From: Hericium rajendrae
Lineage: Eukaryota > Basidiomycota > Agaricomycetes > Russulales > Hericiaceae
Reading direction: 5' to 3'
Assembly (NCBI GenBank): GCA_033439255.1
Contig: JAVRDV010000016.1
Coordinates: forward strand, 496,001-560,000
Length of the DNA stretch: 64,000 nucleotides
Shown here: piece after piece, positions 33,837-45,100 of the stretch
Layout: each line of letters begins with the position of its first letter
Numbering within the stretch: position 1 is the stretch's first letter
Translations under genes and position numbers: made by a program
The notes under the pieces: model-generated
Databases searched by the model: none
The model's input: only the letters and a program-made list of their open reading frames with translations
Told to the model about the DNA's origin: nothing

Positions 33837-34888
33837 TTAGCCATTCTCCTCGACCTCGACCTCGCTTTCCTCTTCCGGCTCCGCATCAGTGTCTGGTTCT
33901 ACACTTTGCTCCGGCTGTTCGAAGAACTTTGGAGAGACATAAACATCTTCCACCGTAGCCACGATACGGTATGAGTATAAAGCATCCCGCCACTGCTTAC
34001 CAGGCTCGGATTCGGCATCGCTGTCTGGAGAAACGGCCCCCTCAATCTCTTCAACGGACTCGGATTGGCATAAGCCTCAATTTAATGCCCCAGACGTGGT
34101 CCAAATCCCATATGATCGGCTTGTCGAGCACCGGCAATGGCTGGCCGGTCCTCGCTTGCTGGATGAATGCCCGCGCCCAGTCGCCGTTCCAGTAGTTCCA
34201 TTGATACTTGCCGGTGGACGATAGACCCCATGCACACGGACTCGCGTTGCAGGCCAGTTCGGCGCGATGTGCCTCCAGATCGGGCATCTCGAGGAACAGG
34301 ATGTCTGCGCGCGAGGGCACCGTCGGCAATATGTCGACCTGCTGCTCCGTCCAGTGGACGAAGGGCGGTCCTACAACGGGCTGGAGGTGGTCTTCCCAGT
34401 CCCAATCGAGTTCTTCGTCGTCTTCGAGGTGTGGCGGCTTGAACGTCGCGCTGAAGGCGTTGAACTCACTGGGGCGATGCAAGAGCATGAGAGGATCCTG
34501 CATCTCCGCGTCGCCGACGATAGCAAACTCGGGGTCAGGATCGGGGTCGTCGGACGGGTCTAAGCCATACGACGCGCGTCGGTATACGAACTTGACCGTC
34601 CGCCCCGGCGGAGGTCTGTAGATGAAGGCGTTGTAGTCGTCCGACCAGGCGACAGGAGATAGAGGTGCGTTTTTGAGGGCTTGGATGTACGTCCCGTAGA
34701 TGAAGGAGTCGCCGCCGGCCATGACCGTTGGGTCTCCGATCCATCCCAGTGCAGAAAGATGTAGAGTCTCGTTGGGTAATGGATGATCTGATGGCTCCGC
34801 CTCGACTTTCGCTTTCTTAATGGGGCCTTCATCAAGGAGTTCATCCTCGGGCTGTAATTAACTGTCACTGTAATCTCTTTGTAGCCAT
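33837..34888 (-). CDS. Unknown four-member family, member D
   Basis: The coding body reads ETLHLSALGWIGDPTVMAGG, YGTYIQALKNAPLSPVAWSD, DYNAFIYRPPPGRTVKFVYR, EMQDPLMLLHRPSEFNAFSA, GPPFVHWTEQQVDILPTVPS, ADILFLEMPDLEAHRAELAC, YWNGDWARAFIQQARTGQPL and DKPIIWDLDHVWGIKLRL, then YSYRIVATVEDVYVSPKFFE and an acidic tail ESEVEVEENG at 33837. A missing base near 34056 breaks the frame before the C-terminus. The expected start at 34888 (MATKRLQ, aligning with MAPKRSQ of member C) is followed by a 16-base partial tandem duplication (34852-34867) that brings in a stop. A spliced upstream leader (ATGCCTCTGTCTGCGATAG then gtgagt near 34940-34965) does not rescue it. The function is unknown. Confidence 0.55.
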
Positions 34889-35463
34889 GACTGTCGGCGC
34901 CGCAATGAAATTGAGCCTTCGAACCGGGATAGTAGCGAAACGCAAAGTACTCACCTATCGCAGACAGAGGCATTTAGTTGATGGTCGAGTCGAGTCGTCT
35001 AGCCTCGTAAGCAGGCCGAGCAATGGTGCTTATCAGCTCCGCAAGTCGCTTCCTGCGCAGTAAATGACGTCAAATAAATCTTCATCGGTCCGAATCTATC
35101 CGATGCTGAGCAGCAGTGAGCACCGTCAGACCAGGACTGGTGAAATTTGGCTTTCGGCTGGCTCGCACCCGCAGATCATTCCATGCTTCACTGTCATCTG
35201 CTGTGGGGGGGGAGAGTTTGTCATGAACGGCTTGGGGAAGCACGTCTCGCTCCGTATTACTCCCGCAGATAGGCATAGGGTCTCACTTGGCCTCGGGCTG
35301 GGGTGATGATGGTTCATACACTGCCGAGGAATGCTTCGTGATTTCTGACATGATTGTGGTCGTGCCGTGCGCGTGCATCTTCTACAAATGCACGTGCAGA
35401 AAATAGATGAGCTGGACAAATAAAACGCGTCGGAGATGGTTGGCTGCTCGGGCTCGGAGATTA
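34889..35463. other. Intergenic region left of the MITE
   Basis: It begins with the promoter side of member D. No gene is seen. Confidence 0.4.
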
Positions 35464-35816
35464 CTGTACCATTTGAAACGGTTCGTCGGTCACGGTCACA
35501 AATGACGGAACGAAAGAAAGGTCACAGCCTGGCCTGACGAAACGGTTTTTCGAGTGACAAGATCAGAAAAATCGGCCAGACCGTAGCTGGGATTGTCTAC
35601 TTTTTGCTCCCAGAGAGACCATTTTTTCATTTTGAGTGCACACCTGATGAATACAGCTCTTGTGGCCCGAATGTGCACCCAGCATACCCCCAACGAAAGG
35701 TCTCCACCGATGAAATTTCGTTTATGTCACGGTCACCATACCCACCTGACGAATCCAATATTTCGTCGGGTGTGTCACAGTCACAAGTAGGTGACGAACC
35801 GTTTCAAATGGTACAG
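35464..35816. mobile_element. 353-bp MITE with 24-bp terminal inverted repeats and TA target duplication
   Basis: The left end (35464-35487, starting CTGTACCATTTG) and the right end (35793-35816, ending CAAATGGTACAG) are perfect reverse complements over 24 bases. Each is flanked outside by TA (35462-35463 and 35817-35818), as expected for Tc1/mariner-superfamily insertions. There is no transposase frame inside, so it is a non-autonomous element. Sub-terminal repeats of GTCACGGTCAC / GTCACAGTCAC lie at both ends, possibly transposase-binding sites. It lies about 290 bases upstream of the FAS start codon. The perfect TIRs suggest recent movement. Confidence 0.85.
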
Positions 35817-35818
35817 TA

Positions 35819-36103
35819 TTCGTGGCCCCCACAACGCGGGGGATGGGGTTAGGGTCGTCGCGACGCGTCGAGCCGAGATCATGTGCGTGGGGATTACGCA
35901 AAAAGGCATGCAAGCCAATTTCTTTGGGGCGAGGAAAAGATACTGGCCTGGTTGGGGACGCTCGCTCGCGTTCACATCTCTCTCCATTCCATTCCTCTTA
36001 AAATTCAAAGCTGCCGTTCAAGGCTGCTCATCCCTTGTCCGCTCCCTCCATCTCTCCCCACACCATCCCTCCTCTCGACTTATCCATCTTATTTCACGAC
36101 AAA
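35819..36103 (+). promoter_or_regulatory. FAS proximal promoter and leader
   Basis: The 285 bases between the MITE and the FAS start codon must contain the core promoter unless it lies beyond the element. The last 110 bases are a CT-rich tract, typical of strongly expressed fungal genes. No clear TATA box is seen. Confidence 0.4.
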
Positions 36104-39100
36104 ATGCCGTCTGGCCAGACGAACGGACATGCTGTAGGCGCAATTGCGACCCGACCCCTCGTCATTCACGTCGGGCAGACTAGAGTGAGCATATACTCGT
36201 CTTTTCGCATGTCAACCCTCCGCCCTGACCATTCCCACCGCGATCTTGCAGGTTTCGATCCCCGTGTCCACCGAGACCGACCAGTGGATCGCTGCAGAGG
36301 TTCTTAGAGACGACTTCGTACACTCGCAGAATATCCAGGACACCATAGACAATACCGCTGAGCTAGATGACACGATTCAAGCTACCATAGAACTCCATGC
36401 ACGTTTCCTCGGCTTCGCCGCTGAGCGTATTCGCCTCGAGGACGCTGCGCCTGGGCATAAGGCGAGCCTCGCGGTCCTCCTCGAGGCCGTGTCACACTTC
36501 GGCGCAACCTATCTTGCCGATATCGATCTTCACTCCCTCGTGGCAGCCTTTGACGTCGATGTGCGCAAGCGAGTCCTCGAGGCCTTCTACGGCGCGTACG
36601 CGACTCTGCAGAACTACGGCGTCGAAGGCCTCCCGGCACTCCCCACTCCTGCGCTCTTCAACGCTGTCCAGGAAAGCTCTGCCTCCGTATATGCGCTTTT
36701 CGGAGGGCAGGGCATCAATGAGATTTACTTCGACGAGCTCCAGAACCTGTACGACACGTACACGCCTTTCGTCGCACCCTTCCTTCAGACCGCGATTTCC
36801 GACGTGCTCAAGCCCCTTGCGGAGGCGCAACAGGAAACATCATACTATAACCATGGATTGGACGTCTTGTCGTGGTTGACAGGTGCTACGCCGCGTCCGC
36901 CCGTGTCCTACTTCGCTTCCATTCCGGTCTCATTCCCGCTTATTGGACTCGCCCAGCTCGCGCACTACCTCATCGTGTCTCGCGTCAGCGGGCTCGGCCC
37001 CGCAGGTCTCCGCCAACTCATCGCGGGCGCGACGGGTCATTCTCAGGGTCTGTCGCGGCTATATGCGTCGCTAGCTCGACCGACGACGCGTCGTTTGTCG
37101 CGAACGCGCTCAACGGCCTCCGGTGGCTATTCTTTATGGGTCTGCGTGGCCAGCAGGCCTTCCCTGTGCTTGCGCTGGAGCCGAACATCGTCGAGGACGC
37201 GATCGAGGGCGGCGAGGGCACGCCGACGCCCATGCTGACCGTCGCCGGTCTGCCGCTCAAGGACTTGGAGTCGCACATCGCGAAGACGAACAAGCACCTC
37301 TCCGCAAACTCTCAGCTCCAGATCTCGCTATTCAACGCGCCGAAGGTCTTCGTCGTGACCGGGCCGCCGCGCGCGCTCTACGGGTTGGTGACGAGCTTGA
37401 GGAAGGTCAGGGCGCCAAGTGGCCTTGACCAAAGCAAGGTGCCATTCTCGCAGAGGAAGCCTGTCTTTGGCGTTCGTTTCCTCGTCGTCGCGGTTCCGTA
37501 CCACAGCGACTATCTCCAGGGCGCGACTGACAAAGTCTTCGAAGAGGACCTGAAGGGCGAAGAATTGTGGACACCATCGGATCTTGTAATCCCGGTCTAC
37601 AACACCGAGGATGGTCAGTGTTCCGCTCATGTTGTCCATCTTCATTCAACTGACTGTATGCGCGTTCAATTTAGGTTCGGACCTGCGAGACCTGAAGACG
37701 TCGCTGACGCGCTCGCTCTGCGACCAGGTTTTCATTCACCCCATCCATTGGTTGAAGGCGACGGACTTCCCGGAGACTGCGACGCACGCGATCGATTTCG
37801 GCTCTGGTGGGATCAGCGGTATTGGCCCTATGACCGCCAGGAACTTGGATGGACGCGGCGTACGCGTGATTGTCGCTGGTGACAAGGGCAAGGGCGATGC
37901 GGAGCTGTATTCGGTGCGGGGTATCAAGTATGAGCAGTCATGGATCAAGAAGTGGTCGCCTTCCTTGGTGAAGACGAGGTACGCGTCCTTCGTTACTCAC
38001 GTTGCGACTCGTTCTAATTAACCACGTTTGCAGCGATGGCAAGATTCACATCGATACCCCGTTCACTCGCCTCCTCGGCAAGCCCCCGATCATGGTTGCT
38101 GGTATGACGCCCACTACGGTGAAGGCCGGCTTCGTTTCCGCCGTCCTCAGCGCTGGCTACCACGTTGAACTCGCTGGCGGAGGTCACTATTCTCCCGCTG
38201 CGCTGCGCGCCAAGGTCGCTGAGATCCAGAACAAGATCCCGGCGGGCGTCGGCTTGACATTGAACGCACTGTACATCAACCAGCGTCAGTTCGGCTTCCA
38301 GTCCCCGCTCTGGCAGGAGATGCGCAAGGAAGGCCTGCCCATCGAGGGTTTCTGTGTTGCAGCTGGTATCCCCTCGACGGAGAAGGCCGCTGAGATTATC
38401 GAGGGCCTGGCGAACGCCGGCATTAGGCACGTTTCTTTCAAGCCTGGCTCCGTTGACGGCATCCGACAGGTTGTCAACATCGCGGCTGCGAACCCGACGT
38501 TCCCCATCATCCTGCAGTGGACCGGCGGTCGTGCCGGTGGTCATCATTCGTGCGAAGACTTCCACCAGCCTATCATCTCCACGTACTCGTCGATCAGGCA
38601 GCATAGCAACATCTCGCTGATCGGCGGGTCTGGCTTCGGTGGAGCCGAGGACCTCTGGCCCTACCTGACTGGTGACTGGTCCAAGGAGTACGGCGTTCAG
38701 CCCATGCCCTTCGATGGTTTCCTGTTCGCGAGCCGCGTCATGGTCGCGAAGGAGGCGCACACGAGCTCCTCAGTGAAGGACCTCATCGTCGCCGCCTCGG
38801 GTGTTGACGACGCGAAGTGGGAGGGCACGTACGCGAAGGAGACCGGTGGCATCCTCACGGTGCGCTCCGAGCTCGGCGAGCCGATCCACAAGATTGCGAC
38901 GCGCGCCGTGAAGCTTTGGAAGCAGTACGACGACACGGTGTTCAAGCTCCCGCGCGAGAAGCGCGCGGCGTGGCTCAAGGAGCACCGCGCGGAGGTCATC
39001 AAGCGGCTCAACGCCGACTTCTCGAAGCCATGGTTCGGGTGGAAGAAGGACGGGCGCGTCGTCGAGGACATTGGCGATATGACATACGAGGAGACTGTGC

Positions 39101-42100
39101 TGCGTCTCGTGCGGCTCATGTACGTCGCGCACGAGGAGCGCTGGGTTGACCTGTCATTGCGCATTATGACGGGCGACTGGCTTCGCCGCGTGGAGGAGCG
39201 GTTCGCGGGCGTGAATGGCGGTGGGCCCAAGGCTTCGATTCTGCAGTCCTTTTCGTCGCTCGACAAGCCGGACGCATTCGTGCAGGAGTTCTTCAAGGCC
39301 TACCCATTGGCGACTGAGCAGTTGCTGGCGTCGGAGGACAAGGCTTATTTCTTGACCATCGCGCAGCGTCCCGGTCAGAAGCCAGTGCCGTTCATCCCCA
39401 TTCTCGACGCGACCTTCGAGGTCTGGTTCAAGAAGGTGACTTTTATTATTAGTGTCTCTTCATAACGCTGACAGCGTCTTTTTGTAGGACTCTCTTTGGG
39501 CGGCCGAGGACATCGAGGCCGTGTTCGACCAGGACCCGCAGCGCGTCTGCATCCTGCAGGGCCCCGTCGCTGTCAAGCACTCGAAGGTCAAGGACGAGCC
39601 TATCAAGGATATGCTCGACAACATCACCTCGATCCTCGCCGACAAGCTGCTCGAACGCCTGTACGGCGGCGACGAGTCCAAGGTCCCCGTAATTGACTAC
39701 CTCGGTGCGAAGCCGGGCGACATCTCCCCCGTCCCTGGTGTGCAGGTCGCACAGCAGGGCCACGAAGTCGTGCTTTCGATCTCGAGCGCCTTACCCGACA
39801 AGGCTGCCTGGCTCCAGTTCCTTGCTGGCGCCGAGCTCAACTGGTGGCACGCGCTGCTTTCGAGCGTGAATGTTGTTCAGGGCCGCTCCTATGTCGACAA
39901 CCCTCTGCGCCGACTCTTTGCGCCGCGCAAGAACCAGAAGGTCGTTCTGACTCTGGCTGCCGGTGGGCCGGTCAAGGTGACGCTGTTCGGCGCTGCCCGT
40001 TCACATGGTGCGCATAAGGGTCAGTTCAAGGCTGTTGAGGTCACCTACGACGCCGCGTCCCGCGCGATCGATGTCACCATCTTCGAGGACCGCCGTGATG
40101 TCTCCGTCCCCCTCAACCTCAAGTTCCAGTACGAGCCGTCGCAGCCTTACGTCCCGATCTTCGAAGTCACGGAAGGCCGCAACGACCGCATAAAGGACTT
40201 CTACTGGAGGTTGTGGTTCGGCGACAACGAGGTCATGCCGAAGCTCGACGTCCGCGAGACCTTCTATGGTCCCGAGGTCACCATCACTGCTGCCGACATC
40301 GAGACGTTCTGCGGCGTCGTGGGTAACCAGCAGGAGGCATTCAAGACGACGCGGTCCGATGAAGTGCAGGCGCCCATGGATTTCGCTATCGTCACGGGCT
40401 GGCAGGCCATCATGAAGACCATTTTCCCTGCGTCTGTCGACGGCGACCTGCTGAAGCTCGTCCATCTGTCGAACGGCTTCAAGATCGTGCCAGGCTCGCG
40501 GCCTCTCCGCGCTGGAGACGTCTGCAAGGCTGAGGCGCGCGTCACTGCGGTCATTAACAGCGACGCGGGTAAGACTGTCAAGGCCCAGGGCTATGTCACG
40601 CTCGACGGCAAGCCCGTCATCGAAGTCTCATCCGCTTTCCTTTACCGTGGACGCTTTACCGACTACGCAAACACCTTCGAGACAGTCCAGGAACCGGATT
40701 ACCTCGTCGAGCTGAACAATGACGCTGCCGTTGGCGTTCTGCAGTCGAAGGAGTGGTTTGAGTGGGACGATGAGACGAAGCCGCTGCAGGCGGGTACCGG
40801 ATTGATCTTCCGCCTCAAGTCGGAGGTTACCTACAAGGACAAGGTCAACTACCGCTCGGTCTCGGTCGCGGGCGACGTCTTCGTGCGCGACCAGCTCAAG
40901 CGCCTCGTCAAGGTCGGCTCCGTCGAGTTCGAGCGCGACGACTGCCAGGGCAACCCCGTCGTCGCATACCTCCAGCGCAACGGCGCCCCTCAGGGCAAGC
41001 CTACGCCGCTGGCCAACGACGGTTACACGCTCACGAAGTCGGACGCTGCGGTGTTCTCCACGCCGCTCACCAACGAGCCTTACTCGAAGATCTCCGGTGA
41101 CTTCAATCCCATCCACGTCAACCCTTATTTCGCGGACTACGCGGCGCTACCGGGGACGATCACGCACGGCATGTGGTCGAGTGCGGCTACTCGTCGCTAT
41201 GTCGAGACTGTCGTTGCTCAAGGTCATCCTGAGCGTGTGCACAAGTGAGTAGCCTTGAACAAATTTGAAGAGTTTTGCTAACATATTTGACAGGTACAAC
41301 GTCTCTTTCGTGGGCATGATTCTTCCCGGCGAGGAGCTCTTCGTTCAAGATCAAGCACACCTGCATGCAGGACGGAAACATGGTCGTCAAAGTTGAGACC
41401 TTCAACAGCCGCGGCGAGAAAGTGCTCGAGGGTACCGCTGAAGTGGCGCAACCTGCGACCGTCTACGTGTTCACTGGTCAGGGCTCGCAGGAGCCGGGCA
41501 TGGGCATGGACCTCTACAACAACTCACCCGCTGCTCGCGCGGTCTGGGAGGCGCCGACGAGCACTTGCTCGCCGTCTACGGCTTCTCGATCGTCGAGATC
41601 GTCAAGGACAACCCGAAGGAGAAGACAATCCATTTCGGTGGTATCAAGGGTCAAGCAATCCGTCAACGCTACATGGACATGACCTACGACACCATGGACA
41701 AGGACGGCAACGTCAAGACGCTCCTCTCTTCGCCGACATCAACGTCCGCACGCCTCAGTACACCTTCAGCCACCCGTCTGGTCTTCTGTTCGCCACGCAA
41801 TTTGCGCAGATCGCGCTCGTCGTCACGGAGCGCGCCGCGTTCGAGGATATGCGCTCGAAGGGCTTCGTGCAGCGTGACTGCGCGTTCGCCGGTCACTCTC
41901 TCGGAGAGTACTCTGCACTGCCTCGATCGCGGACGTTCTACCGATCTCTTCGCTCGTGGACGTCGTTTTCTATCGTGGCATCACCATGCAGCGCGCTGTC
42001 GAGCGTGACTCGCAGAATCGCTCGAACTACGCCATGTGCGCCGTGAACCCGAGCCGCATCTCGAAGACTTTCAACGACGCCGCGCTTCGTGAGGTCGTGG

Positions 42101-45100
42101 ACGCCATCTCGCACCATAACGACTGCCTCCTCGAGATCGTCAACTTTAATGTCGAGGTAAGTTACTGTCTAAACGCGTCTAATAAATTAGCAATCTAACA
42201 ATACTAACAGGGTCAACAATACGTCTGTGCCGGAGAGCTGGTCGCCCTACAGGCGCTCACGAACGTCTTGAACTACCTGAAGGTCGAGAAGGTCGACATT
42301 GCCAAGGTAAGATGATATAGTTCTATTTTACGAGCCAAGCTAATGACTTCTCCAGCTTACCGAGATATTCAGCATTGAGAAGGTCAAGGAAATGTTGGGC
42401 GAGATCGTCGACAACTGCTACCAACGTGCCGTCGAGCAGCAGAAGGAGGAGGGCTACATTAAGCTGGAGCGCGGGTTTGCTACAATCCCGCTGCCGGGCA
42501 TCGACGTGCCTTTCCACTCCCGCTACCTCTGGGCTGGTGTTATGCCCTTCCGTGCTTGTAAGTCCTTCATAGTCTCTATCTCGACGTGACTATTCTGATT
42601 ATCTTTACAGATTTGTCGAAGAAGATCAACGCCGCTCACCTGAACCCCGACATGCTCGAGGGCAAATACGTCCCCAACCTAGTCGCCAAGCCGTTCGCGG
42701 TCAACAAGGAGTACGCGCAGCTCATCTACGATCAGACGTCGTCGCCGCGCTTGAGCAAGGTCCTTCGCTCGTGGGACGAAGAGCACTGGGGCGATGCCGA
42801 ACATCGCCAGAAGTTGGCCTACACGATCCTTGTTGAGCTACTCGCTTACCAGTTCGCGTCGCCCGTGCGCTGGATCGAGACGCAAGACCTACTCTTCACC
42901 CAGTACAAGTTCGAGCGGTTCGTTGAGATCGGGCCTTCGCCGACGCTCACCGGTATGGCGAGTCGCACGCTCAAGGCTAAGTACGAGACCGAGGATGACT
43001 CCCTCGGCCACTCCCGTGTCATCCTTTGCCACGCTAAAAATGGGAAGGAGATCTACTACCAGTTCGAGGATGAACCCGAGGCCCCTGCAGAGTCTGAGGT
43101 GGCCGCAGAGGCTGCCGCTTCCGTGGCTACCAGCTCCGCCGTGGCCGTTGCGGCACCGGTCGCAGCGCCATCGGGTCCAGTTGCCAGCATTGAGGATGTC
43201 CCTGTGAAGGCTACCGATATTCTTGCCACCATCGTCGCCCAGAAGCTGAAGAAGAAGATCGAGGAGATCCCGCTCAGCAAGTCTATCAAGGACCTTGTCG
43301 GCGGTAAGTCGACGCTCCAGAACGAGATTCTCGGCGACCTTCAACTCGAGTTCACTTCCGCTCCGGAGAAGGGCGAGGAACTCCCACTCGAGGAGCTCGG
43401 TTCTGCTCTCGGACAGGGCCACTCTGGTTCGCTCGGCAAGTACACCACTGGTCTTGTCTCTCGCATGATTGGCGGGAAGATGCCTGGTGGCTTCAACTCG
43501 TCCGCCATCAAGGCCCACCTCGCGAAGACGTGGGGTCTCGGTCCGGCACGCGCAGATGCGATCCTCCTGTTCGGTACCACCATGGAGCCACCAAAGCGTC
43601 TCGGATCTGAGGCTGAGGGCAAGGCGTGGTTGGACACCATCGCCGCCGCCTATGCGCAGCGCGCTGGCATTTCGCTCTCGTCGGGCGGTGGTACAGGTGG
43701 CGCTGGCGGCGCTTCAGGCGGAGCTGTCATCAACAGCGAAGAATTCCTCAAGTTCCAGGCAGACCAGGAGCAGTTCGCCGCTCAGCATGTCGAGCTTTAC
43801 ATGCGCTACCTCAAGCGTGATTCCCGCGCCGGTGAGATCGCCCACGACAAGGAAAAGACGCATGCTGCCGCGCTGCAGTCCAGACTGGACAGCATTGCTC
43901 GCGAGCACGGCGACGCCTACATCGACGGCATTCAGCCGAGCTTCGACGTCCTCAAAGCGCGCCATTTCGACTCGTCGTGGAACTGGGTTCGCCAGGACGC
44001 CCTGCTCATGTGGTACGACATTATCTTCGGTCGCCTCACCACCGTCGATCGCGAGATTACTGCTCGCTGCATCGCTATCATGAACCGTGCGGACCCCGAG
44101 ATGATCACGTACATGCAATACGTGATTCACCAAGTCGATCCCGCCCGCGGCGAGACCTACGCATTGGCAAAGAGGTTCGGTCAACAGCTGATCGACAACT
44201 GCCGTGAGGTCGTTGGAGAGCCCCCGTTGTACAAGGACGGTGAGTTCTTAGCTTGTTGCTCCTGTTCAAACATGATTAATTTACATGTTCTCAGTGACGT
44301 TCCCGACTGCTCCTCATACCGAGGTCAATGAGAAGGGTGACATCATCTATTCCGAGATTGTCCGCGAGAACGTGCGCAAGCTCGAGGCGTATGTCGAGGA
44401 AATGGCAAGCTCCGACACCATTTCTGGTGCTGTCAACATCCAGAAGATTCAAGACGACGTCCTGAAGCTGTGGAATGTGGTGAAGACTCAGCCCGAGATC
44501 AGTGACGAACAGAAGAACCGTATCAAGGCGTTGTATGAGGGTGTCGTTCGCTCATTGCGGAAGACCCCCGAAACCCGCCCTCGTCCCGTCGCACCTCGCA
44601 GCCGTCGTTCGTCATCGCAATTCCTGCGTCCGCAGGTGTCCGGTATCGCATCTATCTCCGCTGACAAAGTCCCTCTTCTTCATCTCAAGCGCAAGGTTGG
44701 CGTCAACTGGGAGTACAGCAGCAACCTCACCGGTGTCTACCTGGATGTCCTCCATGAGATCGCCACGTCTGGTACGACCTTCAAGGACAAGAATGCATTG
44801 CTCACCGGCGTCGGCAAGGGTTCCATCGGTGTCGAGATCCTGAAGGGTCTTCTCTCCGGTGGTGCTCATGTCGTTATCACTACGTCTCGCTACAGCCGCG
44901 CTACGGTCGAGTACTACCAGGGCATATTCCAGCGCTTCGGTAGCCGAGGGTCTGCTCTTACCGTCGTCCCCTTCAACCAGGGTTCAAAGCAGGACGTCGA
45001 GGCCTTGGTGGATTATATCTACGCCACTCTCGGCATGGATCTTGATTACATTCTGCCCTTCGCCGCAGTGCCAGAGAACGGCCGTGAGATCGATGGCCTC

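Noticed and set aside
34910-34935. tRNA B-box-like GGTTCGAA on the minus strand
   Set aside because: The rest of the B box and a matching A box or cloverleaf are missing.
37054-41930. FAS as a pseudogene because of five frame breaks
   Set aside because: All breaks are single-base changes, mostly in homopolymer contexts; every catalytic motif is present and the same error type hits unrelated genes. Sequencing error is simpler.
41343-41930. Programmed ribosomal frameshifting in FAS
   Set aside because: There are several breaks in mixed directions, without slippery sites or downstream structures in common.
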